DNA of 64,000 nucleotides from Kitasatospora sp. NBC_00240 (GCF_026342405.1 NZ_JAPEMU010000001.1:6696001-6760000), one strand, 5' to 3'; positions 43,848 to 53,121 are shown, counted from the stretch's first letter. Notes: generated by a model from the sequence alone, not told the origin. Program-made: numbers and translations.

Positions 43848-44258
43848 GGCGGACGAGCCGGCCGGGCGGTCGCGTCGGGTCCCTTCTGGGGGCCCGCCGA
43901 GGAACGTCCGGGCTCCACAGAGCAGGGTGGTGGGTAACGCCCACCCGGGGTGACCCGCGGGACAGTGCCACAGAAAACAGACCGCCGGCGGCCTCGGCCA
44001 CCGGTAAGGGTGAAACGGTGGTGTAAGAGACCACCAGCGACCGAGGTGACTCGGCCGGCTAGGTAAACCCCACTCGGAGCAAGGTCAAGATCGGTGCCTC
44101 CGGGCACCGTGCGCGAGTGTTCGAGGGCTGCTCGCCCGAGCTCGCGGGTAGACCGCACGAGGCTGTCGGCAACGGCAGCCCTAGATGGATGACCGCCTCC
44201 CCGGGCCGCGCAAGCACCCCGGGAGACAAAACCCGGCGTACAGGCCGACTCGTCCGCC
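43848..44258 (+). ncRNA. rnpB: RNase P RNA (type A)
   Basis: The RNA subunit of RNase P, which matures tRNA 5' ends. Universally conserved blocks are present: GAGGAACGTCCGGGCTCC, ACAGAAAACAGACCGCC, GGGTGAAACGGTGGTG, TAGATGGATGACCGCC and the end ACAAAACCCGGCGTACAGG. GGCGGACGAG at 43848 pairs with CTCGTCCGCC at 44249-44258 to form P1. It starts only 7 bases after the MFS stop codon. Confidence 0.97.
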
Positions 44259-44282
44259 CTCTCGGTGTTCGCACCGAGGGGG
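44257..44282 (+). terminator. rnpB terminator
   Basis: CCCTCTCGGTG with CACCGAGGGGG, a UUCG loop, then CTTCTTC. It overlaps the last base pairs of P1. Confidence 0.9.
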
Positions 44283-44728
44283 CTTCTTCATGCCTGTGAC
44301 CTGGCAAGATCCAGTGAGACAGATTGAGAAGTACTGTCTCCGCCTTGAGATGGATGGATCTCTACGGGCGCCCTACGGCGGCTGCCACCCCATGAGCACC
44401 CTACGGCGGAGCGGCACTTTCGGCGCCTACCGGCAGCCTGCCGCAGGGGTCCCGGGCAGGTAGGGCCAGCCGTACCGGACGGCAGCCTGCTCCCGCTCCA
44501 TCAGCAGGACGCAGGTCGCGCAGGCGCGGACGCCCCGGTGGGGGAGTCGACCGACCTCGGCCGTCTCCACCCGACCGGCTGTCCGCCCACCACTGTCCCA
44601 CCGCGGCACCGCACCCCACCGAACGGGCACCCGGCCGTGCGCGCTGTTTCGCCACGGGGACCGAGGTGGCGCGGCGGGCCGTCGAAGCGGGCCGGCGGAG
44701 TCCGCACGGATCGTCAGTGCGCCGCCCG
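44283..44728. other. Intergenic after rnpB; start of less GC-rich DNA
   Basis: From 44290 an ATG opens a 57-residue frame (MPVTWQDPVRQIEKYCLRLE at the start) with unusually AT-rich codons for about 25 codons and then normal GC. It lacks a good ribosome site, as the only GAGGGG is inside the rnpB terminator. It may be a gene fragment brought in with the following island. Nothing else is recognised up to the next gene's stop. Confidence 0.4.
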
Positions 44729-46462
44729 CTATACCGGTGACACCGCGGCCTCGCCCTTCTTGCCTGCCGCTATGGGGGCATGGTGCCGCCGTCGAAGCTC
44801 ATCGCGTTCAATGTCGGGGATCGTCATCGACTCGGCGAGCACGGCGGCGAGTGCGTCCACGTGAGTGGTGTCGATGTCGGCGTGGAAGAGCCAACGGATG
44901 TTCTCGTCGCGCGTGATGAGGTCGATCGCCGAGCGGCCGCCACCGTCCCGTGCGGTCGCTGCGCGGACGTATCGCACTCGGTCGATCGGGATGTCCTGAC
45001 GGATCTCGCCCTGCCCGAGGAATGCGTTCGCCTTGGCGGTGATGATGCGGCGATCCGTGACAGCGACCAGGGCCGTTGCCGCGGTCTTGTCCATCGCGGC
45101 CGCCAACTTCTCCTTCGCTCCACCGAGGATCGCCGAGATCGGACCGAGGGTGTCGAGCTGGTCGGGGAAGGCGAGGACCGTCAGGGTCTCACCGCCATCG
45201 AGGAACCAACGCAGGATGCGAAGGTACGGCTCAAGATCCAGCGATTCCGGTGCGCAGACGACGCCCGGGGCCTCCAGCGGAGGAGCCGGCGGACGGAGGG
45301 CATCGGCAAGAGGCACGATCGCCTCCAACAGGCGGGCGGAGACTTCTCGGGCTGCCTTCGAGTCCTTACGCTTCCCCATCAGGGACTGTGACAGTGTGTC
45401 CCGTCCGGGGAGCTCGGCGATGGTTCGAAGTTCGCGCGTCAACGAGTGGACCAGACTCTTCGTTTCGGCGAGAGCGGAGTCGAGCTCCGCGCGAGTGTCG
45501 CGCGCGATGACGTCGACGTACCGTGCCTCCACGGCGTCCTCACGTCCGGCTTCACTTGCCCTGCCGGCGCGGAGCGCCTGATACCCGGTCCATGCCTTGA
45601 CGGAGGACAGGAGGGCATGAGCGTCGAAGACGATTGCCTCGACGTTCGACTGGAGGTACTCACGGCGGTGAGATGTGTCGGGCCGATCGATCTGTCCGAC
45701 GTGGCCGCGGACGTTGCGCCGGTACAGGTCGAGCTGCTTCTCCAGCGCGGCTCCACTACCCGCGACCTCGTCCCACAAGGAGGTCGGGACCGATTCGAGC
45801 TCGCGCGCCTGGTCGACTGCGCGATCGACGATGGTGACCAGCCCGGTCAGTTCGGCCCACTGTTCGTTGCGGACGGAGGTGAGTACCTGGCTTGTCAGTG
45901 CGATGTTGGTCCTGACGAGGCCCGTGATCTCACTCAGTTGCATCTGAAGGGCGACCATGGCGAGCGCCGGCCCGATCGTGGCCGCGGTCTGCGCCATACT
46001 CAGCTCGGACACGGGGATGAAACGGGCCTGAGCGACGATCTTGCCGTTGACGAACACCGCTCCGAGATTCGCACCATCCTTGATGGCGAGCGTTCCCCCG
46101 GCCTTCAGCAGGCCCTGCGTCGCGCTGGTGATCCGGTAGAGCCCCTGCGCGCCGGCGAACGCCTGTCCCACAGTGCCGGCCACGGTCGCCGCGTTGCCGA
46201 TCGAGGCAAGCACTGTGGACATCTGCTTGCGGTCGGCGGCTGATACGAGCCCGAAGTCGATCAGGCCGGGCTTGAGCACCTCCGGGAGGTCACCGAGGAC
46301 CACGGCGATCCCGGGGAGCACCTCCGCGAGGACCGCCGATGCCGTCGTCGAGTCGATGTCCGAATCGGGTGTCGGATCTTCCACAGCGAGTGAACCGCCG
46401 GTACTGTTCCGGCCGTTCTCCTCAGGCTCGGCGATCTCCATCGAGTCCGAAGGGTCCTGCAT
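44729..46462 (-). CDS. Uncharacterised 577-residue protein with C-terminal bacterial PH-like domain
   Basis: The protein has an acidic N-terminus and a hydrophobic glycine/alanine-rich stretch (GNAATVAGTVGQAFAGAQGLY, about 85-105). A long helical middle has few prolines. The C-terminal domain (LVAVTDRRIITAKANAFLGQ, IPIDRVRYVRA, IDLITRDENIRWLFHAD) reads like a YokE/bPH_1 pleckstrin-like fold. Codon use has more A/T at third positions than its neighbours, consistent with transfer. ATG 46462 follows GGGAAGG. No partner gene is obvious. A cytoplasmic stress or phage-defence-type sensor is only a guess. Confidence 0.7.
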   Translation of the reverse strand: MQDPSDSMEIAEPEENGRNSTGGSLAVEDPTPDSDIDSTTASAVLAEVLPGIAVVLGDLPEVLKPGLIDFGLVSAADRKQMSTVLASIGNAATVAGTVGQAFAGAQGLYRITSATQGLLKAGGTLAIKDGANLGAVFVNGKIVAQARFIPVSELSMAQTAATIGPALAMVALQMQLSEITGLVRTNIALTSQVLTSVRNEQWAELTGLVTIVDRAVDQARELESVPTSLWDEVAGSGAALEKQLDLYRRNVRGHVGQIDRPDTSHRREYLQSNVEAIVFDAHALLSSVKAWTGYQALRAGRASEAGREDAVEARYVDVIARDTRAELDSALAETKSLVHSLTRELRTIAELPGRDTLSQSLMGKRKDSKAAREVSARLLEAIVPLADALRPPAPPLEAPGVVCAPESLDLEPYLRILRWFLDGGETLTVLAFPDQLDTLGPISAILGGAKEKLAAAMDKTAATALVAVTDRRIITAKANAFLGQGEIRQDIPIDRVRYVRAATARDGGGRSAIDLITRDENIRWLFHADIDTTHVDALAAVLAESMTIPDIERDELRRRHHAPIAAGKKGEAAVSPV

Positions 46463-46829
46463 GCGTTTTCCTTCCCGCTGGAGCACGCAACGGCCATTCG
46501 TCGGCGGCGTGACTGCCGAAGTCTACGGCTCGACACTCTGCGGTTCAGGGCGTTCGATGCCGGCGAACTCGCCCGACCACGCCAGGGCTGCCAAGCATGT
46601 GCGGCGATCGCCGCCGAACCTCGATGCCCACATCCGCCGCATCAACAACACTGTGACCCGCACCAGTTCCGTCCGAGCAGACCAGGGGAAGGACGGACCG
46701 CTGCTCTCCTTGGCCCTGGACAGGCACGGCCTGCGACCGACGAACAGGTACGCGCTGGCGACCCTGTCGAGGATCGACGCCGACAGGTCCTCGTTCAACG
46801 ACATCGAGGAACATGTCGCGCGCGGGTGC
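46463..46829. other. Junction region between the island gene and truncated rraA
   Basis: An open frame on each strand crosses this region. The minus-strand one (46523-46804, starting MSLNEDLSASILDRVASAYL) could encode 93 residues but has no ribosome site. The plus-strand one runs into rraA without homology. GC rises sharply after about 46805, marking the probable insertion edge. Confidence 0.4.
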
Positions 46830-47366
46830 AGCCCGCTGTGGGCGTCGCCGCGGGTCGCCGGGCCGGCGTACACGGTGCAGTGCCCGGCCGGCGACAACCT
46901 GATGCTGCACGCCGCCATCCACCGCGCGGAGCCCGGCTCGGTCGTCGCGGTCGAGTCGGGGGACGTGGACTACGCGCTGGCCGGCGGCAACGGGGTGTGT
47001 GCCGTCGCCCGGCGCCGGGGCATCGCCGCGTTCGTGGTCGACGGGGTCGTCCGCGACCTCGGGGAGGTGCGGGAGGCGGGCTTCCCGGTGTTCTCCCGCG
47101 GGGTGATCCCGATCCCGGGGACCAAGCGGAAGCTGGGCGCGCTCGGTGCACCGGTGCGGGTCGGCGGCGTGCTGGTGCACCCCGGCGACATCGTGGTCGC
47201 GGACGAGGAGGGGATCGTGGTCACGCCGGCCGCCCGGCAGGCGGAGGTGCTGGGCGCTGCGCGGGCCAAGCTCGCCGAGGAGGCGGAGGAGTCCCTGGAC
47301 GACTGGGCGGCGCAGCACCGCGCCCGGATCGAGACGGCGTTGGCCGAGCGGGGTTTCACCGGCTGA
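46830..47366 (+). pseudogene. RraA-family gene lacking its normal 5' end
   Basis: From SPLWASPRVAGPAYTVQCPA to the end, the sequence is a good RraA / 4-hydroxy-4-methyl-2-oxoglutarate aldolase-like protein. It has GDNLMLHAAIHRAEPGSVVA, the metal/substrate motif FVVDGVVRDLGEV and VHPGDIVVADEEGIVV. About 35 N-terminal residues expected for the family (helix with ATVSDAL) are replaced by unrelated sequence joined to the low-GC region. The frame is open upstream to ATG 46557, so a chimeric protein could still be made. It was probably cut by the insertion carrying the PH-domain gene. Confidence 0.7.
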
Positions 47367-47709
47367 CCTGCCTTGCCGGCCTTGGCCCGCCGGCCGGGCG
47401 GGACTGCAGGGCTGTGGCCCGGACGGCGGGCGGGGTGCCGGCCGGAGCCCCGCCGTTCAAGGCTTCGGCGCCGGGCGGGTGGGCCGGCGATCCGGACGTA
47501 CCGGGAGTAGTCGGGCAGTAGCCTGCGGCTGTCATGTGTAGCCATGCGGTGAGATCGTCCCCAGTTTCTGTTCAGAAGTCGAAGGATTGCTGTCCGTTCG
47601 CTTCCAAAATCTTGGGGTCTTCGCTTACCTTCGGGGGAGTCGATGTGCGACAGGACGACTCGACCGTGCGTTTGTTGAAGGAATGCATCGGCAGGCCTAA
47701 GGAGAGCCC
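47367..47709. other. Intergenic, 343 bases
   Basis: The first half is GC-rich without features. The second half is more AT-rich and holds the promoter of the small gene at 47710, with AAGGAG just before its start. No RNA or conserved frame is recognised. Confidence 0.5.
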
Positions 47710-47931
47710 ATGGTCACCAGCATTGGTGCTGACGTGTCCGGCAGCAGCATGACGGTGGAGACGACCGACCGTGCGACCGGCAGGATGTGGATCCGGACGT
47801 ACCGGGTGGACGCCAACGGGCAGCCGAAGGGCAACCAGGACTCGCCGGCCGAGTTCTCGCCGGTGAACCCGGCTCCGCTGGCGAGCGGCTACTGGCCGCC
47901 CTGTGCCTGCCCGCAGCACCGCGCCGCCTAG
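47710..47931 (+). CDS. Small conserved-looking hypothetical protein (73 residues)
   Basis: A short soluble protein starting VTSIGADVSGSSMTVETTDR, with a two-strand pattern (MWIRTYRVDANGQPKG). It ends in the proline-rich FSPVNPAPLASGYWPPCACP with two Cys. AAGGAG lies 6 bases before ATG 47710, and GC third positions are high. I recall no function. The stop codon lies within a 13-bp direct repeat (GCCTAGGTTCGCG at 47926 and 47941). Confidence 0.65.
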   Translation: MVTSIGADVSGSSMTVETTDRATGRMWIRTYRVDANGQPKGNQDSPAEFSPVNPAPLASGYWPPCACPQHRAA

Positions 47932-47986
47932 GTTCGCGCGGCCTAGGTTCGCGTGGCCCGGGCCCACGCGCCCTCGGCCCGGCATG

Positions 47987-48016
47987 CCCCGGCCCCGGCC
48001 CCGGCCCCGGCCCCGG
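47987..48016. repeat. CCCCGG hexamer repeat, five copies
   Basis: Perfect (CCCCGG)5 downstream of the small gene, a probable slippage site. Confidence 0.92.
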
Positions 48017-48092
48017 CCGCCCCGCCTTGGTGGCGCGGCCGCCCTGAACGTTCCCGTCGCGGACACACCCATCGTGAACAGCAACGAACACC

Positions 48093-48128
48093 GAGAAGGG
48101 CCCGGTGCGTCTGCACCGGGCCCTTCTC
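48093..48128 (-). terminator. Terminator of the tRNA-fMet gene
   Basis: A perfect 16-bp stem (GAGAAGGGCCCGGTGC and complement, loop GTCT) starts 14 bases beyond the tRNA 3' end on the minus strand. Confidence 0.92.
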
Positions 48129-48142
48129 GTACTACTTCGCAG

Positions 48143-48216
48143 TAGCGGGGACAGGATTTGAACCTGCGACCTCTGGGTTATGAGCCCAGCGAGCTACCGA
48201 GCTGCTCCACCCCGCG
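48143..48216 (-). tRNA. Initiator tRNA-Met (CAT)
   Basis: The minus strand reads CGCGGGGTGGAGCAGCTCGG, then the anticodon arm GGG-CTCATAA-CCC, then GGTTCAAATCC and CCCCGCTA. The unpaired C1-U72 and three G-C pairs in the anticodon stem mark it as the initiator. It is 74 nucleotides long and CCA is not encoded. Confidence 0.97.
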
Positions 48217-48344
48217 TCGGTAAGGACAACCCTACGGCATGAAACCGCCGGGGCCGACCAGTTTGCCGTCGGGCGGCCCCGGCGGGCCGCCGCGGGGGCG
48301 CCGGAGCGGCCCACCGCAACGGCCCACCGGGGCCCTGTCCCGCG

Positions 48345-51104
48345 TCAGGCGCAGTGGAAGCGGGCGGCCCCCCAGTCGGCGTGGTCGCCGGTCTTGCTGC
48401 CGGCCACGGTGGCCTTCAGTCGGACGCTCCGGGCGCCACCGAGCGGGACGTCCACCGGGAGCGGCGGGGTCTGCCAGGTGACGGTGGGCGAGGTCCACAG
48501 GGTGACGCCGTCGGCGACCAGGGAGAAGACCACGTCGCCGTAGCCGTTGATCTCGTCGTCGATGCCGACGGTGGCCGTGAACGAGGAGCAGTGGCCGCCG
48601 GTCTCCACGGTGATGTCGGAGTCCGCGTGCGCGCCGATGCCCTTGGCGTAGGTGGTGCCGTTCAGGGTGAGCGGGTGTCCGTCGGTGGCGCCCTGCTCGC
48701 CGTTGCTGCGGTCGCGCTCGGCCGGGCCCCAGCCGTTCACGGCGGAGGTCCAGGGCAGGTCGCTGGCCCAGCTGTCGGTGGTGGGGCCCGGGGTGGTGGT
48801 GCCGCTGCCGACGGCGGTGGCACCGTCGACGGTGAGCTGGAAGGCGGTGGCGGTGCTCAGCGCCGCGGTCTTCACCTGGATCACACCGGACCGGTCGGAA
48901 CTGTCGTACCACCAGCCCTCGGTGGCCGCGTCGAACGCCGACCTGCTGGCCTGGCGCGGCAGTTGGCGGCCGCCCAGGGCGACCGCGGTCGGCGCGGTGG
49001 TGCTGTGCACGCTGAACAGGTACGGGCGGGCGGTCTGCTTGCCGGTGAAGTCGCCGACGCTGGCGGAGACGTCGATCCGGACCTGGCCGGTCCCCGTGGT
49101 GGGCGCGTCGACCACGGCCGTCTGCCGGGCGGACTTTCCGTCGCGGTGCTCGCGGGTCACCCCGTCGTCCTCGTAGAGCGAGAAGGAGCTACGGCCCTGC
49201 GGGTAGACGTCCCAGGCGAGCGGTGAGCCGGCGGTGCGGTCCTGGTAGGAGCTGATCCCGGGCCACATCGGCACCGCCGCACCGGCCTTCACGAAGAGCG
49301 GCAGGGTGTCGAGCGGCGCGCTGTAGCCGTTGACGGTGGTCGGGCCCTGGTAGCTGCGGCCGGTCCAGTAGTCCACCCAGGTGCCCTTGGGCAGGTAGAT
49401 CCCGTCGCGCACCGAGGTGTCCGCGTACACCGGCGCCACCAGGAAGTCCTCGCCGCTGAGGAACTCGTACTTCACCGCGTCGGTGGCGGTCGCCGGGTCG
49501 TCGGGGTACTCCAGCGCCAGCGGGCGGACCGGGCCGACGCCCGTCCGGGTGGCCTCGGCCGCGTAGCTGTACATGTACGGCAGCAGCGACTCCTTGAGCT
49601 TGAGGTACTTGCGGTTGATCGAGGTGTACGGCTCGCCGTACTTGTACGGCTGCTTGTCGCTGGGCGCCCAGCCGTCCATCGACATGACGGCCGGCAGGAA
49701 GGACTTCCACTGCAGGTCGCGGGTGTAGGTCTTGGCGCTGCCGCCGAAGATGCCGTCCACGTCACCGGTGTTGTACGCCATGCCGGACATGGTGGCGCCC
49801 GCGTAGGTCGGGATCTGCCAGCGGATGTAGTCCCAGCTGCCGGACTGGTCGCCGCTCCACTGCACACCGCAGCGCTGCGCGCCGGACCAGCTCTCCGGTG
49901 CCCAGGTGAAGCCGCGGGCGTTGCTGTTGTCCTCGATGCCCTGGTAGGCGGCCTTGCAGCCGTCCAGGGCGAACTTGTAGCCGCTGCCGACCCAGGCGAC
50001 GTCCAGCTTGGCCACCCGCTGGCCGGCCCTGACCTGGTCGGCCAGCTGGGAGAGCCCGTTCTCGGTCCACAGGCCGAGCTGCATCTTGCGTTGCTGCAGG
50101 CCCTGGGCGGCCTGGGCGAGGTTCTCGTAGCCGCAGCCGTAGCCGTCGTTGACCAGCATCCAGCCGTTGGGCATGTCGTTGGCCACGTAGTCGTCGGCGA
50201 CCTTGACGGCGTCGAGGGTGTGCCGCTCGCCCCGGTTGGCGTTGTGCAGGTAGCAGTCCGAGTCGCCCATCTCCAGCCCGTAGACGGGCGGGAGGAAGGG
50301 TTTGCCGGTCAGCGCGGTGTACTGGCCGATGACGTCCTTGGGGCCGGGCCCGGCGAAGTAGTACGCGTCGAAGCGCATCTCCTGCTCGGTGGCCTTCACC
50401 GGGCTGGTGAAGGCGTACGTGCCGGGCGCCCAGGTGTTGCGGTAGACGCCGTAGCCGGCCGAGGAGAGGTAGAACGGGACCGAGTTGGGGTGGCCGCCCT
50501 CGTTCCAGTTGCCGTCGACGCCGACCTGGACGGTCTTGTCCCGGTAGGTGAAGGAGCCGTTCTGCTCGCCGGTGCCGAAGAACTGTTCGGCCGCGCCGCG
50601 GGCCAGGGTCTGGGTGGTGGCCTTGCCGTCCCAGGAGAGCGGGGCGCTCTCCTCCCAGACCTTGCTGCCGTCCGCGCGGTAGAGGGCGAAGCGCAGGGCG
50701 GACTTGTAGGCCCGCAGGGTGAGCGCGCCGGTCGAGAGCTCGTAGCGGTCGCCGGCGTCGCGCCAGCTGGTGGTGGGGGCGGGGCCCTGCGGCAGCACGA
50801 TGTCGCTGCCGGTGGGGTCGGTGAAGGTCCCGATGGGGGCGAGTTCGATCCGGAAGACCTGGTCGGTGACGAAGCTGACCCGAGCCTTGGCCGCTCCGGC
50901 GGTGAGGGTGTAGACGGCGCCGTCGGCGCGGAAGGCCGTGACCGCTCCCACCGAGGTGGTGGCGGCGGCCGCGGGCGGGCTGAGGGCCGGGGCGGTCGTG
51001 ACACCCCCGAGGGCGAGGGCAGCGGCGACGGCGAGGACGGTACCCCGGCGTCGGAGTCGACGAGAGTGGTGAGGATGGCGAGGGTGTTGCAAAGTTTTGC
51101 GCAC
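48345..51104 (-). CDS. Secreted GH31 glycoside hydrolase with C-terminal NPCBM domain
   Basis: A 919-residue secreted enzyme. The signal peptide includes GTVLAVAAALALGGVTTAPA. The GH31 barrel has the likely nucleophile Asp in KLDVAWVGSGYKF and the acid/base Asp in VQWSGDQSGSWDYIRWQ. A C-terminal beta region and an NPCBM/NEW2 galactose-binding-like domain (GWGPAERDRSNGEQG, YAKGIGAHADSDI, WGAARFHCA) follow. GH31 enzymes act on alpha-glucosides, alpha-xylosides, alpha-galactosides or alpha-GalNAc, and the substrate here is not determined. GTG 51104 follows AAAGAGG and gives a proper signal peptide; longer versions do not. It is divergent from a PfkB/aldolase pair. Confidence 0.9.
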   Translation of the reverse strand: MRKTLQHPRHPHHSRRLRRRGTVLAVAAALALGGVTTAPALSPPAAAATTSVGAVTAFRADGAVYTLTAGAAKARVSFVTDQVFRIELAPIGTFTDPTGSDIVLPQGPAPTTSWRDAGDRYELSTGALTLRAYKSALRFALYRADGSKVWEESAPLSWDGKATTQTLARGAAEQFFGTGEQNGSFTYRDKTVQVGVDGNWNEGGHPNSVPFYLSSAGYGVYRNTWAPGTYAFTSPVKATEQEMRFDAYYFAGPGPKDVIGQYTALTGKPFLPPVYGLEMGDSDCYLHNANRGERHTLDAVKVADDYVANDMPNGWMLVNDGYGCGYENLAQAAQGLQQRKMQLGLWTENGLSQLADQVRAGQRVAKLDVAWVGSGYKFALDGCKAAYQGIEDNSNARGFTWAPESWSGAQRCGVQWSGDQSGSWDYIRWQIPTYAGATMSGMAYNTGDVDGIFGGSAKTYTRDLQWKSFLPAVMSMDGWAPSDKQPYKYGEPYTSINRKYLKLKESLLPYMYSYAAEATRTGVGPVRPLALEYPDDPATATDAVKYEFLSGEDFLVAPVYADTSVRDGIYLPKGTWVDYWTGRSYQGPTTVNGYSAPLDTLPLFVKAGAAVPMWPGISSYQDRTAGSPLAWDVYPQGRSSFSLYEDDGVTREHRDGKSARQTAVVDAPTTGTGQVRIDVSASVGDFTGKQTARPYLFSVHSTTAPTAVALGGRQLPRQASRSAFDAATEGWWYDSSDRSGVIQVKTAALSTATAFQLTVDGATAVGSGTTTPGPTTDSWASDLPWTSAVNGWGPAERDRSNGEQGATDGHPLTLNGTTYAKGIGAHADSDITVETGGHCSSFTATVGIDDEINGYGDVVFSLVADGVTLWTSPTVTWQTPPLPVDVPLGGARSVRLKATVAGSKTGDHADWGAARFHCA

Positions 51105-51167
51105 TGGGACCTCTTTGTCGGCAGAACTAAGCAGTGATGCTGCAGATATAGCGCAGTCGACCTGGCC

Positions 51168-51277
51168 CTGACAATGCTCCTGACAATGCCGCCGAAGCCT
51201 TGGGCTGATGGCGATCGGCGATCGAAGCTTGCGCATTAGTGCTTGAACAGGCTATCAATCATGCAAGAAGAAGCATG
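51168..51277. promoter_or_regulatory. Repeats in the divergent GH31 / pfkB promoter region
   Basis: CTGACAATGC occurs twice with 12-base spacing (51168-51177, 51180-51189). CATGC-N8-GCATG forms an inverted repeat at 51260-51277, ending 29 bases before the pfkB start. GCAGAA, GCAGAT and GCGCAG elements at 51121-51156 resemble repeats before the ABC operon. One or more are probably regulator sites, but no family is recognised. Confidence 0.45.
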
Positions 51278-51306
51278 CTGCTCCACCATCGACCCTGGAG
51301 CCACCG

Positions 51307-52239
51307 GTGATCCTCACCGTCACCCTCAACACCGCCCTCGACATCACCCACCAGGTGCCGCGCCTCGTCCCGTACAGCTCCCACGTGGCCACCGCCGTCC
51401 ACGCCCGGGCCGGCGGCAAGGGCGTCAACGTCGCCCGGGTGCTGTCGGCCCTCGGAATGCCGGCCCTCGTCACCGGTCTGGCCGGCGGTGCCACCGGGCG
51501 GCAGATCCGCGCGGAGCTGGCCGAGGCCGGCCTGCCCGACGCACTGTTCGCCGTCGCGGGGGATTCCCGGCGAACCCTCACCGTGGCCGGCGCCGAGGAC
51601 GGCGACGCCACGGTCTTCAACGAGCCCGGACCGCCGATCACCGCCCCGGAGTGGGCCGCCTTCCAGCAGCACTACGCCGGCCTGCTCACCTCCACCTCCG
51701 TCGTCGTCCTCGCCGGCAGCCTGCCGCCCGGCCTGCCCGTCGACGCCTACGCCGGGCTGGTCCGGGCCGCCGCAGCAGCGGGCTGCCGCACCGTGCTCGA
51801 CACCACCGGGGAGGCGCTGCTGGCCGGCGCCGCCGCCGGCCCGGACGTCGTCAAGCCCAACGCCGCCGAGCTCCGGACAGCCACCGGCTGCCCGGACACC
51901 CTGGTGGCCGCCGGCCTGCTGCGCGCCCGGGGAGCCCGGGCCGTGGTCGCCTCGCTGGGCCCGGACGGCCTCTGCGCCGTCACGCCCGACGGCACCTGGC
52001 GCGCGGCCCCGCCCGAGCAGCTGCCCGGCAACCCGACCGGCGCCGGTGACGCCTGCGTGGCCGCCCTCGCGGCCGGCCTCGCCGCCGGCACTCCCTGGCC
52101 CGAAACCGTACGGGAGGCCGTGGCCCTGTCCGCGGCGGCCGTGCTCTGCCCGGTCGCGGGCGGCTTCGACCCACCCACCTACCGGCGGTTGCGCACCGCC
52201 GTACCCGTGCAGGAGATCCATGTCCCTCGCCACCAGTAA
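51307..52239 (+). CDS. PfkB-family sugar-phosphate kinase (1-phosphofructokinase/tagatose-6-phosphate kinase type)
   Basis: A 310-residue kinase of the LacC/FruK branch. It begins VILTVTLNTALDITHQVPR, and the PfkB signatures are HARAGGKGVNVARVLSALG near 36 and GNPTGAGDACVAALAAGLA near 240 with the catalytic Asp. It phosphorylates a hexose phosphate at C1 or C6. The aldolase gene overlapping its end suggests a kinase-aldolase pair, as in the tagatose-6-phosphate pathway. GTG 51307 has CTGGAG 7 bases upstream. Confidence 0.9.
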   Translation: MILTVTLNTALDITHQVPRLVPYSSHVATAVHARAGGKGVNVARVLSALGMPALVTGLAGGATGRQIRAELAEAGLPDALFAVAGDSRRTLTVAGAEDGDATVFNEPGPPITAPEWAAFQQHYAGLLTSTSVVVLAGSLPPGLPVDAYAGLVRAAAAAGCRTVLDTTGEALLAGAAAGPDVVKPNAAELRTATGCPDTLVAAGLLRARGARAVVASLGPDGLCAVTPDGTWRAAPPEQLPGNPTGAGDACVAALAAGLAAGTPWPETVREAVALSAAAVLCPVAGGFDPPTYRRLRTAVPVQEIHVPRHQ

Positions 52240-53071
52240 CGAGATCGTCGCCGCGGCCGTCCGGGAGGGCACGGGGGTCGGCGCGTTCAACGTCATCCAG
52301 CTCGAACACATCGAGGCCGTGGTCACCGGCGCCGAACGGGCCGGCCGGCCGGTGATCCTGCAGATCAGCGAGAACGCCGTGCGCTACCACGGCGCCCTGG
52401 GCCCGACCGGCCTGGCCGCGCTGGCCGCCGCCCGGGCCGCGAGCGTGCCGGTCGCCGTGCACCTGGACCACGCCGAGTCCGCCGAGCTGGTGGCCGAGGC
52501 GGTCGAACTGGGCCTCACCTCGGTGATGTTCGACGGCGCCCGGCTGCCGTACCAGGAGAACGTCGCCGCCACGGCGGCGGCCGTCACCCTCTGCCGGAGC
52601 CACGGAGTGTCCGTGGAGGCCGAGTTGGGCGAGATCGGCGGCAAGGACGGCGCCCACGCGCCGGGCGTGCGTACCGACCCCGCCGAGGCGCACGCCTTCG
52701 CCACGGCGACCGGGGTGGACGCGCTGGCCGTCGCGGTCGGCAGCTCGCACGCCATGAGCACCCGGGACGCCAAGCTCGACTTCGGCCTGATCGCCGAGCT
52801 GCGCGCGGCCGTTCCGGTGCCGCTGGTGCTGCACGGCTCCTCGGGCGTCGCGGACGAGGACCTCGTCCGGGCGGTCGCGGCCGGGATCAGCAAGGTGAAC
52901 ATCGGCACCCACCTGAACCGGGTGTTCACCCGCGAACTGCGGGCCCGGCTCGACGCCGGCCCCGAGCTGGTCGACCCGCGCAAGTACTTCACCCCAGCCC
53001 GGGAGGCGGTCACCGAGGAGGTCGCCCGGCTGCTGCGGGTGCTGGCCGGCGGCAGCCGCACCGGGGCGTGA
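52220..53071 (+). CDS. Class II fructose/tagatose-bisphosphate aldolase
   Basis: The 283-residue zinc aldolase starts with GVGAFNVIQLEHIEAVVTGA. Zinc His residues are in AVHLDHAESAELV. EAELGEIGGKDGAHAPGVRT and LVLHGSSGVADEDLVRAV, followed by SKVNIGTHLNRVF, complete the phosphate-binding blocks. It splits a ketohexose bisphosphate into DHAP and glyceraldehyde 3-phosphate, and looks closest to GatY/KbaY-type enzymes. Its ATG lies 20 bases inside pfkB with AGGAG upstream, so the two are translationally linked. Confidence 0.9.
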   Translation: MSLATSNEIVAAAVREGTGVGAFNVIQLEHIEAVVTGAERAGRPVILQISENAVRYHGALGPTGLAALAAARAASVPVAVHLDHAESAELVAEAVELGLTSVMFDGARLPYQENVAATAAAVTLCRSHGVSVEAELGEIGGKDGAHAPGVRTDPAEAHAFATATGVDALAVAVGSSHAMSTRDAKLDFGLIAELRAAVPVPLVLHGSSGVADEDLVRAVAAGISKVNIGTHLNRVFTRELRARLDAGPELVDPRKYFTPAREAVTEEVARLLRVLAGGSRTGA

Positions 53072-53121
53072 GCGGGGCGGCGTGAGCGGGAGAGCGTGAG
53101 CAGGACGGCTTGAGCGGGACG
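53066..53121. repeat. 14-bp tandem repeat, four copies, starting at the aldolase stop
   Basis: Units GCGTGAGCGGGGCG, GCGTGAGCGGGAGA, GCGTGAGCAGGACG and GCTTGAGCGGGACG lie head to tail. The first contains the aldolase stop codon. The array runs straight into the terminator hairpin. Confidence 0.92.

Noticed and set aside
44185..44463. Coding frame overlapping the 3' half of rnpB
   Set aside because: It reads through conserved RNase P RNA and its terminator. Only the part from 44290 is kept, as a doubtful fragment.
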